The notes: generated from the sequence alone by a model not told the origin. A stretch of DNA of 64,000 bases from Bacillota bacterium (GCA_021847575.1 JAJZQO010000004.1:35698-99697), one strand, 5' to 3'; shown: positions 8,566-17,250, counted from the stretch's first letter. Numbers and translations are program-made.

Positions 8566-10044
8566 TCAGGCGTCGATCTGTGCCCGCTGCAACTGGCCGC
8601 TGTAGTCGATGTAGACGGACTTCCACTCGCTGAAGAAGTCGAGCGCCGCGACGCCCGCCTCGCGGTGGCCGTTGCCCGTGCCCTTGACGCCGCCGAACGG
8701 CAGGTGGATCTCCGCGCCGGTGGTGCCGGCGTTGACGTAGAGGAGACCGCTCTCGAGGTCGCGGATCGCGCGGAAGACGCGGTTGACGTCCTGGGTGAAG
8801 ATTGAGGAGCTCAGGCCGTAGGTGACACCGTTGTTGACCCGGACCGCCTCGTCGAAGTCCTTGACCTTGATCACGGAGAGGACCGGTCCGAAGATCTCCT
8901 CCTTGGCGATGCGCATGTCGGGCCGCACGCCCGTGAACAGGGTCGGCCGGTAGAAGCTGCCCTTCGCGAGATCGCCCTCGCTGGCGATGCCGCCGCCGAC
9001 GACCATCTGGGCCCCTTCGGCCTTGCCGATCTCGACGTAGCGGTCGATGCTCTCGGCCGCGCCGCGGTTGATCACCGGGCCGACGTCTGTCGTCTCGAGC
9101 AGGCCGTCGCCCAGGCGCAGCGTCTTGACGCGCGCCGCGAGCCGCTCGACCAGCTGGTCGTGGATCGCCTCGTGGGCGATGACGCGCGAGCAGGCGGTGC
9201 AGCGCTGGCCCGACGTGCCGTAGGCGCTCCAGACGATGCCGTCCAGGGCGAGGTCGAGGTCCGCGTCGTCCATCACGATCACGGCGTTCTTGCCACCGAG
9301 CTCGAGCGAGATGCGCTTGAGGCCCAGGCCCGCCTCGCTGGCCACGTGGCGTCCGACCTCGTTCGAGCCGGTGAAGGAGATCAGGCGGACGCGCTCGTCC
9401 TTAAGCAGCACCTCGCCGGCGACCGAACCGGAGCCGAACACGAGGTTCATCACGCCCGGCGGCAGCCCCGCCTCCTCGAAGATCTTGACGAGCTCGAGCG
9501 CCAGCATCGGCGTGTCGGTCGCGGGCTTGAAGACGACCGTGTTGCCCAGCACGATGGCCGGGAACGTCTTCCAAGTCGGGATGGCCATCGGGAAGTTCCA
9601 CGGCGTGATGATGCCGGCCACGCCGATCGGGTCGCGCACCGCCATGGCGAACTTGTTGGGCAGCTCGGAGGGCGTCGTGTGACCGAAGGCTCGCCTGCCC
9701 TCGCCCGCCATGTAGAACGCCATGTCGATGCCTTCCTGCACGTCGCCACGCGCCTCGACGAGTACCTTGCCCATCTCGCGCGTCATCTTGCGGGCCAAGT
9801 CTTCCTTGCGCTCGCGCAAGAGCGTACCGACGCGGTACATGATTTCCGCGCGCTTCGGCGCGGGCACTTTGCGCCAGTGCTCGAAGGTCTTGTGCGCGAC
9901 GTCGATCGCACGCGCGACGTCGGCGGCCGACGACTGCGGCACGCTCGCGATGATCTCTCCTGTCGCCGGGTTCACGTCGTCGATACGGCGGTTGCCCTCC
10001 GCGTCGACCCAATTGCCACCGATATAGTTGCGCAGCTCTACCAT
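8566..10044 (-). CDS. NAD(P)+-dependent aldehyde dehydrogenase
   Basis: 492 residues from ATG 10044, full length for the ALDH superfamily. Visible active-site elements are N150 (TPWNFP), the general base E248 in LELGGKN, the catalytic nucleophile C282 in SGQRCTAC, and FGPV near the C-terminus. The tail motif FGGVKGTGNGHREAG is common in enzymes oxidising semialdehydes such as aminoadipate or ketoglutarate semialdehyde, but the substrate cannot be fixed from sequence. The gene stands alone between a hairpin downstream and ypmA upstream (86-nt gap). No canonical ribosome site is obvious at the start. Confidence 0.93.
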   Translation of the reverse strand: MVELRNYIGGNWVDAEGNRRIDDVNPATGEIIASVPQSSAADVARAIDVAHKTFEHWRKVPAPKRAEIMYRVGTLLRERKEDLARKMTREMGKVLVEARGDVQEGIDMAFYMAGEGRRAFGHTTPSELPNKFAMAVRDPIGVAGIITPWNFPMAIPTWKTFPAIVLGNTVVFKPATDTPMLALELVKIFEEAGLPPGVMNLVFGSGSVAGEVLLKDERVRLISFTGSNEVGRHVASEAGLGLKRISLELGGKNAVIVMDDADLDLALDGIVWSAYGTSGQRCTACSRVIAHEAIHDQLVERLAARVKTLRLGDGLLETTDVGPVINRGAAESIDRYVEIGKAEGAQMVVGGGIASEGDLAKGSFYRPTLFTGVRPDMRIAKEEIFGPVLSVIKVKDFDEAVRVNNGVTYGLSSSIFTQDVNRVFRAIRDLESGLLYVNAGTTGAEIHLPFGGVKGTGNGHREAGVAALDFFSEWKSVYIDYSGQLQRAQIDA

Positions 10045-10130
10045 GCCTGCCGGGATTCTTGGACGGCATCCCAAGCGATGCGATCCCCCCGGACTCCCAC
10101 CTTTCGCAGATGACTTGCTTCGGGCGGCGC

Positions 10131-10325
10131 CTAGTCGACCGGCGGATCGCCGCTCCAGGGTTCGGTCTCGTAAACGGTCAGCAGAAACTTCCCGCCCTGG
10201 CGCGCGATGCCGAAAATCAGGCCACGTCGTTTGAGCGCGCGATTGAGAAAGGTCACCAGGACATGCGGCTCGATCGGATCGTCGAGCTCCACGCTGGCGA
10301 TCTCGGGCAGACTCTGCGGGCTCAT
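10131..10325 (-). CDS. YpmA-like protein (DUF4264)
   Basis: 64 residues. The stretch from VTFLNRALKRRGLIFGI to LTVYET matches the small YpmA/DUF4264 family found across spore-forming Bacillota (FLN.TLK..GLIFG and a terminal IY.T). Function is unknown. The ATG at 10325 has no ribosome site of its own. A GGAGG at 10354-10358 instead serves an upstream 7-codon frame whose TGA overlaps this start (see the leader entry), suggesting translational coupling. Confidence 0.75.
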   Translation of the reverse strand: MSPQSLPEIASVELDDPIEPHVLVTFLNRALKRRGLIFGIARQGGKFLLTVYETEPWSGDPPVD

Positions 10326-10345
10326 GCGACGACGGCGGAGACCAT
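10322..10345 (-). other. Possible 7-codon leader ORF coupled to ypmA
   Basis: ATG 10345 is preceded by GGAGG at 8-nt spacing and encodes MVSAVVA, ending in a TGA that overlaps the ypmA ATG by 2 nt. The real ypmA start lacks its own Shine-Dalgarno. The peptide itself has no recognisable feature. Translation of such a leader would deliver ribosomes to ypmA by reinitiation. Confidence 0.35.
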
Positions 10346-10515
10346 GCGCTCAACCTCCAATAGCGAGCATAGGTGGACGGACGCGGGCGGTCAACCGCTG
10401 GCTAGCGAGCCGGTTCTGCTGGCTATGGCCGACGGCCTTGGCGGAGGCGGTGCGATCTGGACGACATAATGCGACGTCGACGCGACAAACTAGCACATGG
10501 GGAGGTGACGGTGGC

Positions 10516-10731
10516 TTGGCGAAGTGGACGAATGGCCCTGCGCTGCCCCGCGAGCAGCTCGACCGCTTCAAGTTCGAGATCGCGGACGATCTCGGGATCC
10601 AGCTGAACCACGGCTACAACGGCGACATCACCGCGCGGGAGGCGGGCCGCATCGGCGGCCGGATCGGCGGCAACATGGTCAAGGTGATGATCCGCATGGC
10701 GGAAGAGGCAATGGCGCGCGGCGAAGGCTGA
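10516..10731 (+). CDS. Alpha/beta-type small acid-soluble spore protein (SASP)
   Basis: 71 residues from a TTG at 10516 with GGGAGG about 10 nt upstream. The family signature is clear: LDRFKFEIADDLG, containing the GPR spore-protease site (KFEIA), then LNHGYNGDITAREAGRIGG and NMVKVMIRMAEE. SASPs coat forespore DNA in an A-like form and protect it from UV and heat; on germination GPR degrades them to amino acids. The gene is monocistronic and followed by a strong hairpin. No sigma-G promoter that I could defend was found upstream. Confidence 0.93.
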   Translation: MAKWTNGPALPREQLDRFKFEIADDLGIQLNHGYNGDITAREAGRIGGRIGGNMVKVMIRMAEEAMARGEG

Positions 10732-10744
10732 TAGGCAGTTGCAG

Positions 10745-10775
10745 GGATGCGGGGTCGCCGGGCGGCCCCGCATCC
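10745..10775 (+). terminator. GC-rich hairpin after the SASP gene
   Basis: Arms 10745-10754 (GGATGCGGGG) and 10766-10775 are perfect complements, and the 11-nt interior can pair further (CGCC/GGCG). It begins 13 nt after the SASP stop. A U tract is absent. Confidence 0.6.
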
Positions 10776-10990
10776 GCCTGCCTTGCCGTGTCCGGCCGAT
10801 GACGGAAGGCGGCGGCCAATGCGGCGATGCGCCCACCCGCAGACGACATGGGACGGCATGCGCGGCATGTGCTGCCAAGGGACACCGCCCGCACCGCAAG
10901 AGAAAATTAATGCCGATCGAAGGGTTATCCAAGGTACAGCGGAGATACTCGGACCAGGTCGGCACCATCCGACCGGAAAGGGGAAACGCG

Positions 10991-11692
10991 ATGCAGCGCA
11001 AGCATCTCCTGATCGGGGCCCTGGTGGCACTGCCACTTCTCGCCATCGGCGGGGTGTCGGCCTTCGCCGCGTCGGGCGGGGCGTCCGGGACCTCTCGCGG
11101 CCAGGCGTTCATCGCCGATGTCGCGAGTCACCTCGGCATATCCACCTCGACACTCACCAGCGCCTTGCAGCAGGCAAGGCTCGACCAGGTGCGGAACATG
11201 CTGAAGTCGGGCAGGATCACGTCCAGCCAGGCGACCCGGATGGAGAACGCGATCAAGTCCGGGAAGCTCGGGCCGGAGTTCAGACCTGGCCTCGGCGGCG
11301 GCATGCGCCATGGCGGTCCCAGGCTGATGGCGGGGACGCCCGGCGCGATGCGGGCGGCGGTCAGCTATCTCGGGCTGACCCGGCACCAGCTCCGGGGGGA
11401 TCTGCAGTCGGGCAAGTCGCTCTCCGACATCGCGTCGGCGACCAGCGGCAAGACCGTGCAGGGCCTCGAGGCGGCCATCACCTCCGCCATCCAGCAGGAA
11501 CTGGGGCAGGCCGTCACGGACGGGCGGATGACGCAGACGCAGGCGACCAACATGTCGCAGAACCTGCAGACGTTCGTGCAGCGCTTCGTGACGCGCAGGG
11601 GGTTCGCCAGGGGACCCCACAGGTACTGGGGCGGGCCGGGCCCGGGCGGTCAGACAGCTCCTGCCCCGAATGGCGCATCCCCCGGCAACTGA
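10991..11692 (+). CDS. Secreted helical protein with two related repeats
   Basis: 233 residues from ATG 10991 with AAGGGG upstream. A clear signal peptide spans about 1-28 (MQRKHLLIGALVALPLLA, cleavage near AFA-A). The mature part has two similar halves: residues about 40-95 (LGISTSTLTSALQQA, then GRITSSQATRM) and about 120-200 (LGLTRHQLRGDLQSG, then GRMTQTQATNM). The C-terminus is Gly/Pro-rich. Similar surface or spore-associated proteins with a (D/S)GRxTxxQA motif occur in Gram-positive bacteria, but I cannot name a family. It sits between the SASP gene and a strong terminator, apparently as a single-gene unit. Confidence 0.7.
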   Translation: MQRKHLLIGALVALPLLAIGGVSAFAASGGASGTSRGQAFIADVASHLGISTSTLTSALQQARLDQVRNMLKSGRITSSQATRMENAIKSGKLGPEFRPGLGGGMRHGGPRLMAGTPGAMRAAVSYLGLTRHQLRGDLQSGKSLSDIASATSGKTVQGLEAAITSAIQQELGQAVTDGRMTQTQATNMSQNLQTFVQRFVTRRGFARGPHRYWGGPGPGGQTAPAPNGASPGN

Positions 11693-11704
11693 CCTGACAA
11701 GCGC

Positions 11705-11745
11705 AGAGGAGCCGTCCCCCGGCCCGGGGGTCGGCTCCTCTTTCT
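11705..11745 (+). terminator. Rho-independent terminator
   Basis: AGAGGAGCCG pairs with CGGCTCCTCT across an inner CCCCC/GGGGG stem with one T-T mismatch, followed by TTTCT. It begins 13 nt after the secreted-protein stop. Confidence 0.8.
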
Positions 11746-11836
11746 GCCGCTGCGGCGGAGTGCGAAACGTGGGTGGACCCGAGGGCCCGGGTGGGCACCG
11801 TGTCGCGTCCACGGCGGCCGGGCGGGCGGAAAGTCA

Positions 11837-12307
11837 TCAGGGATCCTCGGCGCAGCAGCAGGCCACCTGCGCCCCGCTCAGGCGCCTGAGCTCGCCGCCC
11901 GAGGTGGCGAAGAGCGCGGACGGCCCGCCCGCGGCGGCGAAGAGGCGCTCGTCGTCGGCGATGCAGGCGTCGATGACGGTGCGCAGCGGCCTGAGATGCG
12001 CGAGGGGCGGCACGCCGCCGATGGCGTAGCCAGTCTCGGCGTAGACGCGGTCGGCGTCGGCCCTGCGCACCTGCGCCGCTCCCAGCAGGGTGCGCAGGCG
12101 ACCTGGATCGACTCTGCGGTCGCCGCGCTGCAGGACCACCACCGGTTCATCGTCGGCCAGGAAGACGAGGGATTTCACGATCTCGCGCTGGCTGCAGCCG
12201 ACGGCCTCGGCCGCCTCCTGCGCGGTGCGCGTCGATGCCGCGAGCTCCTGCACGTCGGGGTGCAATCCCGCCGCCGCCGCTCGGCTCAGGAAATCCTGCG
12301 GTCCCAA
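11837..12307 (-). CDS. YbaK/EbsC-family aminoacyl-tRNA deacylase
   Basis: 156 residues from a TTG at 12307 with GGGAGG upstream. It is a single YbaK/ProRS-INS editing domain: the invariant lysine is K45 in EIVKSLVF, and the substrate loop GYAIGGVPP is present near 90-98. Such free-standing proteins hydrolyse mischarged tRNAs (Cys-tRNA-Pro or Ala-tRNA-Pro types) in trans. Which mischarged tRNA is its target cannot be read from the sequence. A CCC cysteine run near the C-terminus is unusual but outside the active site. It is 51 nt downstream of a secreted LysM-protein stop's opposite end (that gene ends at 12359), so the two may not be co-transcribed beyond proximity. Confidence 0.85.
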   Translation of the reverse strand: MGPQDFLSRAAAAGLHPDVQELAASTRTAQEAAEAVGCSQREIVKSLVFLADDEPVVVLQRGDRRVDPGRLRTLLGAAQVRRADADRVYAETGYAIGGVPPLAHLRPLRTVIDACIADDERLFAAAGGPSALFATSGGELRRLSGAQVACCCAEDP

Positions 12308-12358
12308 CGCGGTCCCACCTCCCTGTGGCGGCTTCGCCGGCCGGCTCGCGAGACCCTG

Positions 12359-13534
12359 CTACGGCAGCGGCGAGCGGAGTTGGTAGCCGGCGGCGGCCAG
12401 TCCCTTGGCGAGGGTCGCGAGCTGCGCCATGTCATGGCTGTCGACAGGGACGGCGAGCAGGCTGCCGCCGCTGGCGGACCTGAGGGCCGCCGCGGGCGAG
12501 CTTTGGCTTGCGACCAGGACGGTCACGTGGCGCGCCACAAGTTCGCTCAGGGTCTTCGCCGGCAGGGAACCCTGCCAGAGCACCGCGTGCGTGCCAGTCC
12601 TGATCACGTCGGCGAGCTGCGCCGTCGCGAGCACCGCCGAAGGTCCGGCCGCGAGGCTGTAGAGATCCGTCGGCAGCGCAAGCACCATGCCCGGCGGCAG
12701 CGCTTTGCCCAGGGCCAGGGCTGTCGCCTGGTCCTCCGCCAGGACGATGACGCCGAGCTGCGGCGTGCCCGCCCCGCCCCACTGCGCCAAGGTGCGGCCG
12801 GGGATCAGCTTGTCGCCGCCGGCGGGCTTGCCCTGCGACTTGGGCGCCTGGGAGCCGGCGCTTGAGGAGACGGGCGGGGCGGCAGGTACCGTCTCGCCCT
12901 GCGCCGGCGCAGACCCTTGGGCGGCGGCCGGCACGCCGGCGTAGGCCAGATCGAGGGCTTGTCCCGCAAGAATCAGGGTCTTGCCGCCGTTCTCGGCGAT
13001 CAGGTCGGCGGGGGCCACGCCGTAGGTGGCGGCGATGCCGTCGATCGACTGACCGGCCTGCACCGTGTAGCTGCGCTCGAAGAGCGCCGACCATGTGTTC
13101 GGGCCGACGATCCCGTCCACCGTCAGTCCGCGCGCGGACTGCAATCCCCGCACCGCGGCCTCGGTCGCCGGGCCGAAGCGGCCCACCGTCGGCACAGCGA
13201 ATCCGTCGGCGGTGAGCAGGCCCTGCAGGTCCGTGACGGCTGCACCGGTGTCACCTGGGCGCAGCAGCGGCGCAGCGGCCGCCACCTTGCCGACGATGTA
13301 GCCGAGGAGCGCGGCATCGGCCCTGCCGTCCTGCGGCAGTCCGGCCGCTGCGGACAGGCGCCCGACGGCGGCGGCGGTGGCCGGGCCGTAGACTCCGTCG
13401 ACTGGTCCCGGCTTCAGGTCGAGGCGGACAAGGTCGGCCTGCAGCGCCCGGACGTCCGGTCCCTGGGCACCGGGCGCGAGCGGCGCAAACGGCGCGGAGA
13501 GCAGCAGAAGCCAGAGCAGGGCGATCGGCGGCAT
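12359..13534 (-). CDS. Secreted protein with two peptidoglycan-binding domains and LysM
   Basis: 391 residues from ATG 13534. A signal peptide (about 1-22) is followed by two PG_binding_1 repeats (about 25-75 and 93-150; VDGVYGPATAAAV and VDGIVGPNTWSALF), a LysM domain (about 154-197; YTVQAGQSIDGIAATYGV), and a low-complexity Ala/Pro/Ser linker. The C-terminal domain of about 135 residues has a repeating beta/alpha look reminiscent of a degraded polysaccharide-deacetylase fold, but I see no metal motif. It probably binds cell wall or spore cortex. It is 42 nt downstream of a small membrane-protein gene on the same strand. Confidence 0.8.
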   Translation of the reverse strand: MPPIALLWLLLLSAPFAPLAPGAQGPDVRALQADLVRLDLKPGPVDGVYGPATAAAVGRLSAAAGLPQDGRADAALLGYIVGKVAAAAPLLRPGDTGAAVTDLQGLLTADGFAVPTVGRFGPATEAAVRGLQSARGLTVDGIVGPNTWSALFERSYTVQAGQSIDGIAATYGVAPADLIAENGGKTLILAGQALDLAYAGVPAAAQGSAPAQGETVPAAPPVSSSAGSQAPKSQGKPAGGDKLIPGRTLAQWGGAGTPQLGVIVLAEDQATALALGKALPPGMVLALPTDLYSLAAGPSAVLATAQLADVIRTGTHAVLWQGSLPAKTLSELVARHVTVLVASQSSPAAALRSASGGSLLAVPVDSHDMAQLATLAKGLAAAGYQLRSPLP

Positions 13535-13576
13535 GGTTCATCACCTCGCCGCCAGGGTTGCCCGGATCGGCGGGGA

Positions 13577-13951
13577 TCAGACGGCGAGCCCGATCGTGCC
13601 GCCGACGGCACCGACGACGAGGCTCAGGATGGCGCGCAGTGCCAGGCCGGACGGGTGCACCGGCAGATCGTACGCCAATACGCCCAGCAGGTAGAGCGCC
13701 GCGAACAGGACGAGCCCCGCGCTTGCGCCGTGCCAGAGCCCTGCCCTGCCGGCGCGCCTCGCCGCGCTGAAGCCACTCGCCAGCACGGAGAGCCAGGCCA
13801 CCGCCACGGTCGCCAGCGGTACGAAGCCGGAAGAGTCCTGCACCATGTAGAGAACAAGCGAGGCGATGAGCAGCAGCGCGGCCGCGGTGACCGCCCCGGC
13901 GCCCGCACCGCGCAGCACCGCTGGTCCGTCGAAGCCGGTTTCGGAAGTCAT
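13577..13951 (-). CDS. TIGR04086/YrzE-type four-helix membrane protein
   Basis: 124 residues with four hydrophobic segments (about 13-33, 42-60, 72-92 and 103-123) and a basic loop RRAGRAG between helices 2 and 3. The last helix, LSLVVGAVGGTIGL, resembles the TIGR04086 family common in Bacillota. Function is unknown. It lies 43 nt after the dinG stop on the same strand and could be co-transcribed with the LysM protein that follows. Confidence 0.65.
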   Translation of the reverse strand: MTSETGFDGPAVLRGAGAGAVTAAALLLIASLVLYMVQDSSGFVPLATVAVAWLSVLASGFSAARRAGRAGLWHGASAGLVLFAALYLLGVLAYDLPVHPSGLALRAILSLVVGAVGGTIGLAV

Positions 13952-13994
13952 CGTCCACCACCCCCTGCCTGATGGCTATGCCGGGGTGGCCCGA

Positions 13995-16628
13995 TTATGG
14001 CAGGCAGCGGCCAAGCTGCCGGATGACTTCGTCCGTGTCCCCGATCACGCGCTGCGCGTCGGGCAGCGCGTCCAGCAGATAGCCGCTGTAGCGGGCCGCC
14101 GCGAGGCGCCGGTCCAGCACGAGCACCGCGCCCTGGTCCGACGTCGAGCGGATGAGCCGGCCGAAGCCCTGCTTCAGCCGGAGCGCGGCGTCGGGCAGGC
14201 TGATCTCGTTGAACGACGAGCGCCCCTGGGCCTCGACCGCCTCCAGGCGCGCCTCCCAAACCGGTCGGTCAGGCGGCTGGAACGGCAGCTTGACGAGCAC
14301 CACCAAAGCCAGCGCGGATCCCACGACGTCGACGCCCTCCCAGAAGCTCTGCGCGCCGAACACCACGACGCGCTCATCCTGGCGCAGGGCATCCAGGAGG
14401 CGCGAGCGCGAACCGTCGATCCCCTGGGCGAGGAGTCTCAGGCCGCTCGCCTCGAGCGGCTCGCGCAGGGCGTTTGCGAAGGCGCGCAGCTGGCGGTGCG
14501 CGGTGAACAGCACGAGGGCGCGGCCGCCTGCCGTGGCGAGGGCCTGCAGCAGCACCGCCTGCGCCTTGGTGTCGAAGAGCGGATCCTTCGGCTCGGGCAG
14601 GTCGGTCGGTACGAGCAGGGTGCACTGGTCGCGGAAGAAGAACGGCGTCGGCAGGATCGTGCGGTGGACGCGCGGATCGTCCTCGAGACCGATCGGCTGC
14701 AGGAGGAAGCGGAAGTCGTCGCCCACCGCGAGCGTGGCCGACGTCAGCACCGCCGCCCGCAAACGGCCGAACAGCGTCTCCTGCAGCAGATCCCCGGGGT
14801 AGAGCGGCGCGGTGCGGAAGCTAGGCTCGTCGCGCTCCGGCACCTCGCACCAGACGACCTGCGCGGGGTCCGCCAGCAGCACTTCGTTGCAAAAAGCCAT
14901 GTCGCGCCGGGCAGACTCCGCGATGGCGCGCAGCTCGGCCTGTTGGTGCTCGCCGGCAGCGAGCGCGATCCCCTCCGCGGCGTGGGCCAGATCCGCCAGG
15001 GCCAGGACAAGGGCCGAGAACGACTGGCGCAAGGGCTCTGCGCTTGCGCCGGCCAGGAACTCCGGCCGAAGGCGCACCTCCCGCCTGCCCGGGAACTGGG
15101 CGCGCACCGCGGCGGCGGCGGCGCCCAGGTGCTCCTGCACGCCGCGCTGGGCGTCGCGGCAGGACGCGCCGCCGAGCGCAGACGCGCGCTGGCCGCGCCG
15201 CCGCACGTCGCGCAAGGCCAGATGGCCGCCCAGGTGTTCGGTGGCCGCCGCGTCCAGACCGTGCGCCTCATCGACGATCAGGTGCTCGAACGGCGGCAGC
15301 ACGCTCTGGCCGCTGGCGGCGTCGGAGAGCAGCAACGCGTGGTTGACGATGACAAGGTGCGCCAGTTCGGCGCGGCGCCGCGCCGCGAAGAAGTAGCAGT
15401 CGCGGTAGGCGGCGCAGCGCTCGCCGCTGCACATCTCGGCGCTCGCCTCGAGGCGGGACCAGAGATCGCTGTCGATCTGCAGCTCGGAGCGCTCGCCGCT
15501 CTCGGTGCGCTGCAGCCAGAACGCCACCTTCGCGAGTTCGAGCCGGTCGTCGCCAGGCAGTTGCGCGAGCGTTTGCGCCACCTCGCCCTGCCAGCGCCAG
15601 AGGCAGAGGTAGTTGGCGCGTCCCTTGAGGAGGTGCGCGCGGACGGGCCAGCCGGTGGCTGCGAGCAGCGCCGGCAGGTCCTTTTGCACAAGCTGGTCCT
15701 GCAGGTTCCTGGTTCCGGTCGAGATGACGACCTTCGTGTCGCCCTGCAGGGCGAAGGCCATCGCAGGCAGCAGGTAGGCAAGACTCTTGCCGGTGCCTGT
15801 CGGTGCCTCGGCGACCAGGACACCACCCTGGTGCAGCGTCTCGTCCACGAGCTGCAAAAGCTCGCGCTGGCTCTCGCGCCGCTCGAGGCCGAGGGCCAGC
15901 ACGAGCGGGCTCCCGTCTTCGAGGGCAGTGGCCGCGTCGACGGCGATGCCCAGGGCCGGCGGCAAGGGGAATTCCCAGCGCGGCGGATGCGGCTGCCAGA
16001 GCTCGCCGGTCGGGCTCAGGCGCGCTGCGGCCTGCAGCGTCGCGGCGAGCGGGTGATCTTCGAGCCCGTCCAGAAGCTGGGCGACGAAGGTGAGCAGCGC
16101 TGGATCCTCCGCGCGCAGCTCGTCGCGCAGGATGCCGACCAGCTGCGCCGTGACGCGGGCGTCCTCGCCGGCCCTGTGGTGTCGGAACTCGAGGCCGTAG
16201 CGTGTCGCGGCGGCGGCGAGCCCGTGCCCTTGCAGGTCGGGATGGCAGACGCGGAAGAGTTCGAGGCTGTCCAGGACGGGATGGCGCCGGTCCCAGCCGT
16301 TCGCGGCGAGAAAGCCGACGTCGAAGGCTGCGTTGTGGGCGACGAGCAGGTCCTGGCCGACGAAAGACCGCAGCCCTGCCAAAGCCTGCTCGACCCCTGG
16401 AGCCCCCCGGACCATCCGGTCGCTGATGCCCGTCAGCTGGCGGATGAAGGGCGGGATGGGCCGCCCGGGATCGACGAAGGTGGACCATTCCGCCGTGGCC
16501 CGGCCGCCCGCGAAGCGCACCGCCCCGATTTCCAGGATGGCGTCCTGCGCAGCGCTCGAGCCGGTCGTCTCCAGGTCCACGGCAACGAACGGGCGGTCAA
16601 GCCAGGTGATCGCATCGGTTGACGTAAT
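13995..16628 (-). CDS. dinG: DinG-family helicase with N-terminal DEDDh exonuclease
   Basis: The exonuclease domain comes first (DLETTG, HNAAFDVGF, then HRAGEDARV), followed by an XPD/DinG-like superfamily 2 helicase: Walker A PTGTGKS, DEAH box VDEAHGLD, and FWEGVDV near the C-terminus. Four cysteines fit an Fe-S cluster, the last three spaced C-x4-C-x5-C (MCSGERCAAYRDC) as in E. coli DinG. From the only canonical start (GTG 16580) the protein would begin MDLETTG and lack the first beta strand. In-frame codons upstream encode RPFVAV. A TGA lies just upstream, and an ATT at 16628 is preceded by GGGGAG at 9 nt. I therefore place the start at ATT (877 residues). It overlaps the histidine phosphatase gene. 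Confidence 0.88.
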   Translation of the reverse strand: MTSTDAITWLDRPFVAVDLETTGSSAAQDAILEIGAVRFAGGRATAEWSTFVDPGRPIPPFIRQLTGISDRMVRGAPGVEQALAGLRSFVGQDLLVAHNAAFDVGFLAANGWDRRHPVLDSLELFRVCHPDLQGHGLAAAATRYGLEFRHHRAGEDARVTAQLVGILRDELRAEDPALLTFVAQLLDGLEDHPLAATLQAAARLSPTGELWQPHPPRWEFPLPPALGIAVDAATALEDGSPLVLALGLERRESQRELLQLVDETLHQGGVLVAEAPTGTGKSLAYLLPAMAFALQGDTKVVISTGTRNLQDQLVQKDLPALLAATGWPVRAHLLKGRANYLCLWRWQGEVAQTLAQLPGDDRLELAKVAFWLQRTESGERSELQIDSDLWSRLEASAEMCSGERCAAYRDCYFFAARRRAELAHLVIVNHALLLSDAASGQSVLPPFEHLIVDEAHGLDAAATEHLGGHLALRDVRRRGQRASALGGASCRDAQRGVQEHLGAAAAAVRAQFPGRREVRLRPEFLAGASAEPLRQSFSALVLALADLAHAAEGIALAAGEHQQAELRAIAESARRDMAFCNEVLLADPAQVVWCEVPERDEPSFRTAPLYPGDLLQETLFGRLRAAVLTSATLAVGDDFRFLLQPIGLEDDPRVHRTILPTPFFFRDQCTLLVPTDLPEPKDPLFDTKAQAVLLQALATAGGRALVLFTAHRQLRAFANALREPLEASGLRLLAQGIDGSRSRLLDALRQDERVVVFGAQSFWEGVDVVGSALALVVLVKLPFQPPDRPVWEARLEAVEAQGRSSFNEISLPDAALRLKQGFGRLIRSTSDQGAVLVLDRRLAAARYSGYLLDALPDAQRVIGDTDEVIRQLGRCLP

Positions 16629-17202
16629 GGGTCACCACTCCCCCATCCGGGCGGACGTCGAGCAGGGAGACGCTCGCGTTCTCGATCACGAAGCGCACCC
16701 TGGGCCAGCTGTCGAGGCCCATCAGGGCCATCAGTCCCGCGACGATCGTGCCGCCGTGGCAGACCACGGCGACGTGACCTTCTTCCCCGGCCGTGATCTC
16801 GCGCAGTGCCGCCTCGGCGCGGGCGTAAAGCTCGCGGTAGCTCTCGCCGCCCGGCGGGCGGGCGTTTGCCGGGTCCCGGCGCAAGAGATCGTCGGCTTGC
16901 GCGTAGGCGAGCGCCGCCTCCTCGCGCCGCATGCCCTGGTACTGGCCCCAGTTGCGCTCCATCAGGCGGTCGTCGAGGCGCAGCGGCAGACCGTGCGGGG
17001 CGGCGATCAGGCTGGCCGTCTCCTGCGCGCGCGCAAGCGGGCTCGCGTAGACGGACCCGAGCGGCACGCCCTTGAGGGCCTCGCCGAGCGCCCTGGCCTG
17101 CCTTCGCCCCTCCTCGTCCAGCGGCACGTCCTCGTGGCCCTGGATGCGCCAGGCGCTGTTCCACGCGGTGCGTCCGTGGCGGATCAGGTAGAGTGAGGGC
17201 AA
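16597..17202 (-). CDS. Histidine phosphatase family protein (phosphoglycerate-mutase-like)
   Basis: 201 residues from a TTG at 17202 with GGAGG 7 nt upstream. The phospho-acceptor H9 sits in LIRHGRTAWN and the second catalytic His in VVCHGGTI; LMERNWGQYQGM supplies the acid/base Glu. This is the RHG/dPGM superfamily, which includes cofactor-dependent phosphoglycerate mutase, CobC and general phosphatases. The short length and generic motifs do not single out a substrate. It starts back-to-back with comB (about 48 nt between start codons) and its 3' end overlaps dinG. Confidence 0.88.
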   Translation of the reverse strand: MPSLYLIRHGRTAWNSAWRIQGHEDVPLDEEGRRQARALGEALKGVPLGSVYASPLARAQETASLIAAPHGLPLRLDDRLMERNWGQYQGMRREEAALAYAQADDLLRRDPANARPPGGESYRELYARAEAALREITAGEEGHVAVVCHGGTIVAGLMALMGLDSWPRVRFVIENASVSLLDVRPDGGVVTHYVNRCDHLA

Positions 17203-17250
17203 GGTGTTTCCTCCATGATCAGCATCGGATGCGACAAAGGAGTGGTTCGG

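Noticed and set aside
13866..16622. Long plus-strand frame over dinG
   Set aside because: Antisense to a gene with exonuclease and helicase motifs; no family features.
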